Position numbers and translations under genes: made by a program. Under the pieces are notes generated by a model. The model worked only from the letters and a program-made list of their open reading frames with translations, made no database searches and was not told the DNA's origin. From positions 1 to 12,616 of the forward strand of contig JAFUQY010000435.1 in NCBI GenBank assembly GCA_017472105.1: a DNA stretch of 12,616 nucleotides, written 5' to 3'. Origin of the DNA: Clostridia bacterium (lineage in GTDB: Bacteria; Bacillota_A; Clostridia; Oscillospirales; CAG-272). Positions 1 through 5,038 of the stretch are shown piece by piece; within the stretch, counting starts at the first letter, position 1, and each line of letters begins with the position of its first letter.

Positions 1-156
1 ACCGTGTGTCTCATCGCCGCCGCACTCCGGTTCACGTGCATGAAGCATCTGCCGCCGGTCACAGCGATGGTGCTCTTTGCCGCCGTGTATCTCACCGGAA
101 TCCTCGCTGTCCCGGAAAACAAAAAAAGGAACCTGCAAAAAGCAAGTTCCGTCTGA
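1..156 (+). CDS. 3' end of an unidentified membrane protein (partial)
   Basis: The first forward frame is open from the window edge to a TGA at 154-156, giving 51 residues of a C-terminus. It is rich in Leu, Ala, Val and Ile, with two membrane-type stretches separated by a KHLPPV turn, then a basic tail (ENKKRNLQKASSV). GC-rich third codon positions match the other genes here. A hydrophobic C-terminus of this kind occurs in polysaccharide flippases and other polytopic transporters, but 51 residues are too few to assign a family. The last 12 codons coincide with the terminator hairpin of the convergent tRNA gene, and the stop codon overlaps the final three bases of that tRNA. Another forward frame (6-191) is also open but reads as Arg/His-rich shadow protein. 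Confidence 0.5.
   Translation, partial: TVCLIAAALRFTCMKHLPPVTAMVLFAAVYLTGILAVPENKKRNLQKASSV
121..150 (-). terminator. Rho-independent terminator of tRNA-Glu
   Basis: Read leftward, GGAACTTGC and GCAGGTTCC form a 9-bp stem with one G-U wobble around a TTTTT loop. It is followed directly by seven T. It lies four bases beyond the tRNA 3' end. The wobble pairs only on the minus strand, so the hairpin is oriented for the tRNA transcript. It sits inside the coding sequence of the convergent membrane protein. Confidence 0.8.
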
Positions 157-225
157 CCCGTAGGAGAATCGAACTCCTGTTTACGCCGTGAGAGGGCGTC
201 GTCTTAGCCGCTTGACCAACGGGCC
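154..225 (-). tRNA. tRNA-Glu (anticodon CTC)
   Basis: The reverse complement folds into a full 72-nt cloverleaf. The acceptor stem is GGCCCGT with ACGGGTC (one G-U pair) and discriminator A. The D arm is GTC/GAC. The anticodon stem ACGCC/GGCGT holds the loop CTCTCAC, so the anticodon is CTC (Glu, codon GAG). The variable loop is AAAC, and the T arm is AGGAG-TTCGATT-CTCCT. The 3' CCA is not encoded. It stands alone, with its own promoter upstream and its own terminator downstream. Confidence 0.96.
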
Positions 226-246
226 GTTCTTCTTCCGAACGCGGAT

Positions 247-275
247 ATTATACCACATTCCACCCGGGAATGCAA
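247..275 (-). promoter_or_regulatory. SigA-type promoter of tRNA-Glu
   Basis: Read leftward, a -35 box TTGCAT (270-275) is separated by exactly 17 bp from a perfect -10 box TATAAT (247-252). Transcription would start near 240, leaving a leader of about 15 nt before the mature tRNA 5' end at 225. Confidence 0.85.
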
Positions 276-286
276 TAGGTTTTGCG

Positions 287-305
287 AAAAAAATCCCGCG
301 CCGGA
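287..305 (-). terminator. Possible weak terminator after the YhhN gene
   Basis: Just after the YhhN-family stop codon the minus strand reads TCCG-GCG-CGGG followed by seven T. The stem is only 4 bp with one wobble, so termination is plausible mainly because of the long T tract and the position between a stop codon and the next promoter. Confidence 0.4.
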
Positions 306-313
306 GAGGAAAA

Positions 314-937
314 TTATAAAATTGTTTCCAGCATACACGCCGCGGCGGTCAGAATGTGGCACGCAAAATACGTCGGCATGATGAGCGAGCCGATTTTCTT
401 CACACGCCCGAACCGCGAGAGCGCAATGACGCAGTCGGAAAAGAGAAGCATCGCAATCCCGGCGGCAAAAACCACGCGCGGCACGGCGGAAGAAAACGAA
501 AACAGCGCACACGAGAGCGAAAAACACGAGATCCCCGCATACAGCTCCACCGGAATCCGGAAAGACCGGTCAATCCCGCGCCAGATCCGCCGGAGCAGAA
601 AGAACGAAACCCCGGTAAACAGCACGGCAAAAATCAGCAGGGAAGTCCACGAAAATCCTGAGTAGAGAACCGAATGCGCCGCAAAACAACAGTGCCCGAG
701 AAAAAATCCCGCCACACCGGAGAGAAAAAACGCCTCCCGCCCGCGCTCATGCTGAAGAAACCAGTCCCCGAGAGCGGAAAACACAAGCCCGAGCCCAAGC
801 ACTGAGCACCCGCATCCGAACGAAATCCCCGCACAAGACAGCGTCACAGCCGCACTGAACGGATACCGCCGAACCCTCCGATACATCCCCGCAAACACCA
901 CGGGAACAGCCAGAAAGAACAACCAAAACCAACCCAT
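314..937 (-). CDS. YhhN-family membrane protein (lysoplasmalogenase-like)
   Basis: This is a polytopic membrane protein of 207 residues, almost entirely hydrophobic. It carries the conserved signatures of the YhhN/TMEM86 family: GDWFL in the first third, an F-x-x-GH motif (FFLGHCCFAAH), an LLFSDCVIALSRF segment and a final TYFACHILTA helix. Its length is usual for the family. Characterised members (animal TMEM86) hydrolyse the vinyl-ether bond of lysoplasmalogens; bacterial members are mostly unassigned. A plasmalogen-related role fits an anaerobic Clostridia host but is inferred. The ATG at 937 is chosen; an in-frame TTG at 943 would add two residues. Neither has a good Shine-Dalgarno. The upstream gap is filled by a purine-rich hairpin repeat and the terminator of the flavodoxin-like gene, and no clear promoter is seen. 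Confidence 0.82.
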   Translation of the reverse strand: MGWFWLFFLAVPVVFAGMYRRVRRYPFSAAVTLSCAGISFGCGCSVLGLGLVFSALGDWFLQHERGREAFFLSGVAGFFLGHCCFAAHSVLYSGFSWTSLLIFAVLFTGVSFFLLRRIWRGIDRSFRIPVELYAGISCFSLSCALFSFSSAVPRVVFAAGIAMLLFSDCVIALSRFGRVKKIGSLIMPTYFACHILTAAACMLETIL

Positions 938-948
938 TTTCAATCAAT

Positions 949-1001
949 GAAACCGAAGGTTTCTACCTTACTTCTTCCCTATTTCCTCTTACCTTTTACC
1001 T
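949..1001 (-). repeat. Purine-rich tract plus hairpin, intergenic repeat copy D
   Basis: Read leftward, this is a purine-rich tract containing AGGGAAGAAGTAAG, then GGTAGAAA, then a hairpin GAAACC-TTC-GGTTTC (949-963). The order of parts (purine tract, GGTAGAAA, hairpin with a TTC loop) is the same as at 8771-8827, although the stem sequence differs. It lies between the flavodoxin-like gene's terminator and the YhhN gene. Membership of the family is inferred from the shared layout. Confidence 0.55.
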
Positions 1002-1034
1002 AAAAAACAGCGATCCCTGCCGGAAACCGCTGTT
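1002..1034 (-). terminator. Rho-independent terminator of the flavodoxin-like gene
   Basis: On the minus strand AACAGCG and CGCTGTT pair as a 7-bp stem around a 15-nt loop, followed by a T run. It lies about 20 bp past the stop codon at 1053. Confidence 0.75.
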
Positions 1035-1052
1035 CTTTGTTTTAAATCTGAC

Positions 1053-1478
1053 TTACTGCTGGTCCGCTACGATAGCCTGCATCTTTCTTGCCCAGTCAAC
1101 GATCGCCTGACGTTCTTCGAGGGTGATCTTCTTGCCGAAAATACCGCACTTTACGTAGTAGGTTTCGTCGATGACATTGGTGCCGGCGGTGCGGAGAATC
1201 TGCTTGACCTGCTTTTCAGCGTCGGAGTCCTTGGGACCGTCAACGCAGAGAGCAACGTTAGCCGCACGGTTGGGGTACAGCTCGGAGCAGAAACGTCTTA
1301 CCTGGTCGTTGGGTTCAGCGCCGAGGGACAGGCAGATCAGAACCAGTCTTTCCTTGTCAGCCGGATATGCCGGGGGAATATCGTTTGCGAGACAGCCGCA
1401 TGCCTGAGCGATTGCATCTGCGTATGTAATCAGCTTGCCTTTCTTGGAAGAGTACATAACGCGCATTTTCATTGCCAT
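1053..1478 (-). CDS. Small divergent flavodoxin-like protein
   Basis: This 141-residue soluble protein has the alternating strand/helix pattern of a flavodoxin fold. The parts are: strand KMRVMYSS, helix, strand RLVLICLSLG, helix QVRRFCSELYP, strand NVALCVDG, helix AEKQVKQIL, strand NVIDETYYVKCG and a C-terminal helix VDWARKMQ. It resembles the short flavodoxin-like proteins of Clostridia (Flavodoxin_3/BilS-like). The FMN phosphate loop, usually T/S-x-T-G-N-T, reads SSKKGKLIT here, and the glycine-rich second loop is not obvious, so FMN binding is uncertain. The start is the ATG at 1478: GGAGG lies 10 nt upstream and a TATAAT promoter box lies behind it. A longer open frame up to 1592 would run through that promoter, so it is rejected. 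The gene has its own terminator and appears to be a single-gene transcript. Confidence 0.72.
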   Translation of the reverse strand: MAMKMRVMYSSKKGKLITYADAIAQACGCLANDIPPAYPADKERLVLICLSLGAEPNDQVRRFCSELYPNRAANVALCVDGPKDSDAEKQVKQILRTAGTNVIDETYYVKCGIFGKKITLEERQAIVDWARKMQAIVADQQ

Positions 1479-1521
1479 TGGATTCGAGCCTCCGTGTAAT
1501 TTGATAATTATAACTAAAGAT

Positions 1522-1550
1522 ATTATAACACAACCGTCCGCCTTTTGAAA
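1522..1550 (-). promoter_or_regulatory. Probable promoter of the flavodoxin-like gene
   Basis: A perfect -10 TATAAT (1522-1527, read leftward) lies 17 bp from a poor -35 TTTCAA (1545-1550). A second TATAAT occurs at 1507-1512. The AT-rich leader ends in the GGAGG site. Only the -10 box is strong. Confidence 0.55.
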
Positions 1551-1629
1551 GACCCAACAGTACATTTTCTGAAATATCGTCGGTCTGCACAAATTTGGAA
1601 GGCGGATTTTGGTCGGTATTCACAGGGGA

Positions 1630-2349
1630 TTATTCGAATTCGTAGCCCAGCTCCTTCATGTCGGCTTCAAAGAAGTCAAACATGTGCACGCCGTCGTCCT
1701 TTTTGTATCTGCCGACGGAATCGGGACGCATCTCGATCTTCGCAATCGGAATGCCGAGGTAGTCGGAAATGCGGGAGACGGTGTTGTCCTGATCGAAAAC
1801 CATGTCCTCGAAGCGGACGTAGAGCGCATTTTTCGGCGCAGGTGTCGCACGGACGATTTCGCGCTGATAGAGCCAGCTGATCGCGCGGTTGGTGCGGACG
1901 TCGCCGGTTTTGTCGTACTGCACGCCGAAGTCGTTGAGGTCGTCCGTCAGATGTCCGCCGAGGATGCAGTCGCGCGGGTCACGAACCCAGAAAATATACT
2001 TGATTTCGGGGAACATCCGCACGATCCACGGGTAAACGAGCGTGGTTTCGGGGATTTTCCAGCCCTTGTTTTCCGCCGGTGAGGTGAGCACGCTGTGGAG
2101 GTATTCCTCGATGAGCGTCGTGAATTCCTGCGGGATGGGCATCGTGTTGACGGCGCTGAAATCCCACTGATTGCCGCCGAGATACTTCACATACTGCGCG
2201 AAAACGCGGCATGCGTCGTACATTTTCTGAGGCGGAAGGAGGTCGCCGGAGACGTTCAGGGGTTCGCCCATGAAAACGCCGCTTGCGGAGAGCGTGTGGG
2301 AAATCGACCGGGTCCCGGAATGCCCGCGTCCGATGATGGTGATAAGCAT
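1630..2349 (-). CDS. PAPS-dependent sulfotransferase family protein
   Basis: This 239-residue soluble protein shows the two cofactor signatures of the sulfotransferase superfamily. The N-terminal 5'-phosphosulfate loop is GRGHSGTRS at residues 7-15. The 3'-phosphate-binding region is YIFWVRDPRD at about 118-127. The later RFEDMVFDQ...ISDYLGI segment matches the R-[YF]-E-D-L...I..FLGI element of bacterial members. No signal peptide or membrane segment is present, so it should be cytoplasmic. It would transfer sulfate from PAPS to a hydroxyl or amine, but the acceptor cannot be told from sequence, and no PAPS synthesis or polysaccharide genes lie beside it. The ATG at 2349 has GAGGA seven bases upstream and a good promoter behind it. 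No clear terminator is visible between it and the flavodoxin-like gene's promoter. Confidence 0.85.
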   Translation of the reverse strand: MLITIIGRGHSGTRSISHTLSASGVFMGEPLNVSGDLLPPQKMYDACRVFAQYVKYLGGNQWDFSAVNTMPIPQEFTTLIEEYLHSVLTSPAENKGWKIPETTLVYPWIVRMFPEIKYIFWVRDPRDCILGGHLTDDLNDFGVQYDKTGDVRTNRAISWLYQREIVRATPAPKNALYVRFEDMVFDQDNTVSRISDYLGIPIAKIEMRPDSVGRYKKDDGVHMFDFFEADMKELGYEFE

Positions 2350-2381
2350 AATTGAATCCTCAGCTTTCGTCGTTTTTCTTT

Positions 2382-2410
2382 AGTTTAACACATTACAGCG
2401 GTTTCGTCAA
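2382..2410 (-). promoter_or_regulatory. SigA-type promoter of the sulfotransferase gene
   Basis: Read leftward, TTGACG (2405-2410) is separated by 17 bp from TAAACT (2382-2387). The start site would be near 2375, giving a leader of about 25 nt to the ATG at 2349. Confidence 0.7.
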
Positions 2411-2482
2411 GACAAAATTGGACGGAAAACGCGGGATGATTATACAATCGCTGCCGTCATGTCAGCAGGCTGCCATTCGTTG

Positions 2483-2625
2483 CCTTTGTAGGGACACAGC
2501 GTGCTGTGTCAGCCGTAGGATTTGGTATTCTGTATTGTATCGATGAAAAACGAACGGTGTGCTGTTACCCATTTCGGGCGGTTGAAATTGCTTGACGGAC
2601 ATAGCGCGCTATGTCCCTACAAAGG
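2483..2625. repeat. REPIN-like pair of inverted palindromic repeats
   Basis: Two 28-bp units face each other. The left is 2483-2510, containing CCTTTGTAGG then the palindrome GACACAGC-GT-GCTGTGTC. The right is 2598-2625, the reverse complement of the same unit with GACATAGC-GC-GCTATGTC. They match at 25 of 28 positions, and two of the three differences are a compensatory pair that keeps the 8-bp stem. The 87 bp between them show no gene. The arrangement resembles REP doublets (REPINs) or a tiny MITE. It fills most of the 381-bp gap between the sulfotransferase (start 2349) and the S-component gene (stop 2731). The rest of that gap holds only the sulfotransferase promoter and a terminator. Confidence 0.75.
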
Positions 2626-2687
2626 AGATGTGCGGTATCTGACAGAGATTGGGTCTTTCTGCCGCTATAATCCACCCCCTAAAACCC

Positions 2688-2722
2688 AAAAACCGCCGCA
2701 GGGCGAACCGTACGGCAGTTTT
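2688..2722 (-). terminator. Rho-independent terminator of the ECF S-component gene
   Basis: On the minus strand AAAACTGCCG and CGGCGGTTTT form a 10-bp stem with one wobble around a 14-nt loop. TTTTTGGGTTTT overlaps and follows. It begins nine bases after the stop codon. Confidence 0.8.
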
Positions 2723-2730
2723 GACTTACA

Positions 2731-3363
2731 TTATTTCTTTTTGAACAGGCCGGAGTTCATCAGCGCACCGCAGATCAGGGGGCAGATGATGACGTTCAGC
2801 GCGAGCTCGAAGAAGAAGTTCACGCCGACCAGACCGACGAGGACGAAGGATACGAGATTGCCGCCGACCATGGGACCGAACGTTGCGTCAGCGGTGAATG
2901 CGTTTCCGAAGAAAAGGAGCATGCCGAGCACGAACAGACCCGTGTTCACAACCGGGCAGACAACGGACGAAACCAGACTTGCCGCATAATTTTTGCTGCG
3001 GGAGGTCTTGCCGATGCCGCTGATGAGACGGTACACGAGCCCTGCGAGAAGGCCTGCGAGTGCGGTCTTGAGGATGCAGATGAGCGCGGTCGCGAAGGCG
3101 TTGTTCGTCATCAGGAATACGTAGAACACGTCGCCGGAGGTGAATACCTGAATGAACGTGGTCAGTCCGGCGAACGCGCCGACAATGAAGCCTGCCATCG
3201 GGCCGATGAGCACAGCCGCGATCACGATCGGAACAAGAACGAAGTTGAGCGTCACCACACCGATGCGGATTGCCGAGAAGAATACCTGAAGCACCACAAC
3301 GAGAGCGGACAGAAGTGCAATCTGCACCATGGTAAGGGTCTTTGCGCGGGAATTGTTGTTCAT
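2731..3363 (-). CDS. ECF transporter S component, probably for pantothenate
   Basis: This integral membrane protein of 210 residues has about six hydrophobic segments and a basic C-terminal tail (LFKKK). Features typical of S components are the N-terminal ALLSALVVVLQ helix, the PIVIAAVLIGPMAGFIVGAFAGL segment (about 45-67) and PVVNTGLFVLGMLLFF (about 137-152). In ECF importers this subunit binds the vitamin and docks with a shared EcfT/EcfA module, which is encoded elsewhere. The substrate is inferred: the next gene upstream in the same orientation is the pantothenate kinase coaX, which makes a PanT-like pantothenate specificity the leading guess. The ATG at 3363 is chosen because GGAGG sits five bases upstream; earlier in-frame starts would bury that site. 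No convincing promoter was found. TTGATA with TATAAA lies upstream but the spacing is 20 bp. Confidence 0.85.
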   Translation of the reverse strand: MNNNSRAKTLTMVQIALLSALVVVLQVFFSAIRIGVVTLNFVLVPIVIAAVLIGPMAGFIVGAFAGLTTFIQVFTSGDVFYVFLMTNNAFATALICILKTALAGLLAGLVYRLISGIGKTSRSKNYAASLVSSVVCPVVNTGLFVLGMLLFFGNAFTADATFGPMVGGNLVSFVLVGLVGVNFFFELALNVIICPLICGALMNSGLFKKK

Positions 3364-3462
3364 ATTTTCCTCCAAAGTCATACTGCTGTCTTCCGCAAAA
3401 TATGAAACCGGTAAAACGCAGCGTAAATTTATAGTCACAGCCTCGGCCGGAACTATCAAGAT

Positions 3463-3500
3463 GAGGGAAGAAGTAAGAGGGAAGAGGGAAGAGGTAAAAC
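3463..3500 (+). repeat. Purine-rich tract, possible degenerate intergenic repeat copy E
   Basis: The tract is almost pure A/G, built from AGGGAAGAAGTAAG and AGGGAAGAGG units. It shares the 14-mer AGGGAAGAAGTAAG with the copy at 949-1001. The attached hairpin is missing or decayed; only TAAAACCGGG follows. It lies upstream of the S-component gene. Confidence 0.4.
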
Positions 3501-3552
3501 CGGGATTAACGTGTATCTGTACGGCGCGCGTGAGCCAAAACTTACGAGCAAT

Positions 3553-3767
3553 TTAAGCAACTATATCACGCAATCGCTCCACGGCTGCGGCGAATGGGGT
3601 CTCGGTGGTCCCCATGAGCTCGAAAACGATTTTCTCGGGCATTGGACGTCACCAATCGGCTGTGCACCCTGAAGTACATCTCGCAGGTACTTCCGTAGAA
3701 CAGCAAACTTAAAATTATAACCGCACGTCGTCCAAGAAAATCCCCTGAAACTGACCGAATTATACAA
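3553..3767 (-). pseudogene. Decayed protein-coding remnant between coaX and the S-component gene
   Basis: Two overlapping minus-strand frames together look like the C-terminus of a lost gene. The upstream frame reads LRKYLRDVLQGAQPIGDV, down to about 3645. The other frame, shifted by one base, then reads MPEKIVFELMGTTETPF followed by AAAVERLRDIVA and a TAA stop at 3553-3555. Both parts have sensible composition and helix periodicity, and the switch needs a single frameshift. I do not recognise the family. Upstream of about 3720 the sequence becomes AT-rich with no sustained frame. The 508-bp gap between the two genes otherwise holds the purine-rich tract and an AT-rich inverted repeat near 3820-3835 (GCTTTTTTCAAAAAGC). 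Confidence 0.35.
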
Positions 3768-3871
3768 AAATCACGTCCCGTAGAGCACCCAAACCTCGTC
3801 AGCCGGAAGTTTTTGCGGAGCTTTTTTCAAAAAGCGACCGTACCTCAAAAATCAAAACACCTGCACAAACT

Positions 3872-4693
3872 CTACTTTACATTCCGCCTGTACAGCTCAG
3901 CTGCGCCGTACAGCGTCAGGGAAGGCTCGTGCGTGAAGCGGTTGCGGGTGTGCGGGATGATGCATTCGGCAAGTCCGCCGGTGGAGACAAGTCCAAGCTT
4001 TTCGCCGGTTTCTTTCAGATTCAGCTCCTCGCGGATGTTCCGGAGAAAGCCGTCGATCATCAGAATGTGCCCGCCGATGACGCCCGAGAGAATCGACTCG
4101 CGGGAATCCCGTCCGATCAGATGCTCCGGCTTGTCCAGACTTACGCCGTTCAGCAGCGCCGCCGAGTCCGTCAGAGCGTCCATCGAAATCCGCAGTCCCG
4201 GAAGTATGATCGTCCCGATGATGTCTGCATTTTTGTCTACAACCGTCAGCGTCGTCGCCGTGCCCATGTCCAGAATCACAAGCGGGACATCCGACAAACG
4301 TAACGAGTATGCCGCGTTGGAGACGATGTCCGCACCGAGCTGCGCGGGATCCTTGATGCGGATGCCGAAGCCGGTGTGGATGCCGGGCGTGATGATGAAC
4401 GGATCGGAGCCGGAGAGAATCTTCGCCGCACGGGAGAGAACGTGGGTCAGCCCGGGAACGACGGAGGAAATCACCGCACAGTCGATCGCGTCACCGGAAA
4501 TCGGCGTTTGACCGTGAACCGCGATTCCTGCGTGCTCGAGATAGTCCCGGATGAACATCACGTACTCGTCCGAAGTGGAGCCAGCGCGTGCGGAGATCCC
4601 GAAGCGGCAGACAAGCTCGTTCGTACCGTCCGCATGAAGCCGGAACGCACCGATGGTAATACTGGAATTGCCGATATCAAACGCGAGAAGCAC
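3872..4693 (-). CDS. coaX: Type III pantothenate kinase (CoaX)
   Basis: It phosphorylates pantothenate to 4'-phosphopantothenate, the first committed step of coenzyme A synthesis, in the cytoplasm. The protein is 273 residues, slightly longer than the usual 250-260. ASKHA-fold motifs appear in order: DIGNSS (6-11, phosphate 1), PGIHTGFGIRI (103-113), the GAD catalytic motif (120-122), DMGTATT (142-148, phosphate 2), ILPGL (163-167), and STGGLA (237-242, adenosine site). GAD is followed by IV rather than the common R, a mild divergence. The start is GTG at 4693, with GAGG seven bases upstream; no ATG fits. Type III kinases generally resist CoA feedback, so control may be at transcription, which fits the long leader upstream. 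The neighbouring S component suggests uptake and phosphorylation of pantothenate are linked. Confidence 0.92.
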   Translation of the reverse strand: MLLAFDIGNSSITIGAFRLHADGTNELVCRFGISARAGSTSDEYVMFIRDYLEHAGIAVHGQTPISGDAIDCAVISSVVPGLTHVLSRAAKILSGSDPFIITPGIHTGFGIRIKDPAQLGADIVSNAAYSLRLSDVPLVILDMGTATTLTVVDKNADIIGTIILPGLRISMDALTDSAALLNGVSLDKPEHLIGRDSRESILSGVIGGHILMIDGFLRNIREELNLKETGEKLGLVSTGGLAECIIPHTRNRFTHEPSLTLYGAAELYRRNVK

Positions 4694-4712
4694 GGGATCA
4701 CCTCTGGTTCAA

Positions 4713-4767
4713 GATAATAGATAAGAGATAATAGATAAGAGAATCGGAAAAAAACACTCCGTGTTTT
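4713..4767 (+). repeat. Purine-rich tract plus hairpin, intergenic repeat copy A
   Basis: A tandem of GATAATAGATAAGAGA units, then ATCGG, an A run and the hairpin AAAACAC-TCC-GTGTTTT (4751-4767). It is nearly identical to the copy at 9941-9994: one substitution in the tandem and a one-base difference in the A run. Read toward coaX, the hairpin ends in a seven-T run (four of them in the stem) and could act as a weak terminator or attenuator in the coaX leader. Confidence 0.8.
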
Positions 4768-4832
4768 GAATTTTTTCTCAAAACGTGCGGTCGGAAGGGT
4801 GCATTTCTGCGTCCCTGTTTCGTCCTTGTGTT

Positions 4833-4862
4833 AATTATACAAAATGCATATTTTGTATAATT
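4833..4862. promoter_or_regulatory. 30-nt palindrome in the coaX leader
   Basis: Thirteen-base perfect arms (AATTATACAAAAT and ATTTTGTATAATT) flank the four bases GCAT. Each arm contains TATAAT on one strand. It could be an operator for a dimeric regulator, a bidirectional -10 region, or an RNA hairpin in the leader. There is no good -35 box 17 bp from either TATAAT, so it is probably not a simple promoter. Confidence 0.5.
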
Positions 4863-4953
4863 CAGGGGAGCGGAATTGGCATTTCCGGGAGGTTTCGTAC
4901 CGGATTTCCGCAGTTTTTCAGCGGGATTTAACCGGGGTTCCGACCTTATCCCA

Positions 4954-4982
4954 ATTATAAACAATCCCGGACGGAATGTCAA
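4954..4982 (-). promoter_or_regulatory. Perfect consensus SigA promoter upstream of coaX
   Basis: Read leftward, TTGACA (4977-4982) and TATAAT (4954-4959) are separated by exactly 17 bp, matching the consensus at every position. It points toward coaX, whose start codon is about 250 nt downstream, and lies 57 bp beyond the GH78 stop codon. Confidence 0.9.
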
Positions 4983-5038
4983 GAAGCAATCTCACACATC
5001 CCGCCCGGATTTTGTCATTGTGAATTAGGCATTCTGAA

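Larger units (their letters stand above)
4694..4947 (-). other. Long 5' leader of coaX, possibly structured RNA
   Basis: If transcription starts at the consensus promoter (4954-4982), the coaX transcript has about 250 untranslated nucleotides. Near its 5' end CCGG, CCGC, GCGG and CCGG blocks (about 4885-4937) can nest as a hairpin around TGAAAAACT. The 30-nt palindrome 4833-4862 follows, then an AT-rich hairpin with trailing T (4748-4767) inside repeat copy A. The only long open frame (ending 4698, 94 codons) has no ribosome binding site and poor composition. I do not recognise a known riboswitch class. It could also be a separate small RNA ending at one of these hairpins. The rest of the 345-bp gap back to the GH78 stop holds only the promoter. 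Confidence 0.45.

Noticed and set aside
1479..1592. N-terminal extension of the flavodoxin-like protein by 38 residues
   Set aside because: The extension reads through a TATAAT promoter region and the GGAGG site. The ATG at 1478 starts exactly where the first beta strand is expected.
1537..1607. Separated inverted repeat TCCGCCTT / AAGGCGGA in the sulfotransferase-flavodoxin gap
   Set aside because: The arms are only 8 bp and more than 50 bp apart, with no T tract or repeat elsewhere. A match of this length could be chance.
2483..2625. CRISPR array
   Set aside because: There are only two repeat units and they are inverted, not direct. There is no regular spacer series and no cas gene in the window.
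3820..3836. AT-rich inverted repeat GCTTTTTTCAAAAAGC as the coaX terminator
   Set aside because: The stem is nearly all A-T with almost no loop, and no T run follows on the minus strand, so it does not meet the usual terminator pattern.
4698..4982. A 94-codon minus-strand open frame in the coaX leader
   Set aside because: It would begin upstream of the predicted transcription start, within the -35 box. It has no Shine-Dalgarno, and it runs through two hairpins and a repeat. Its composition is not protein-like.
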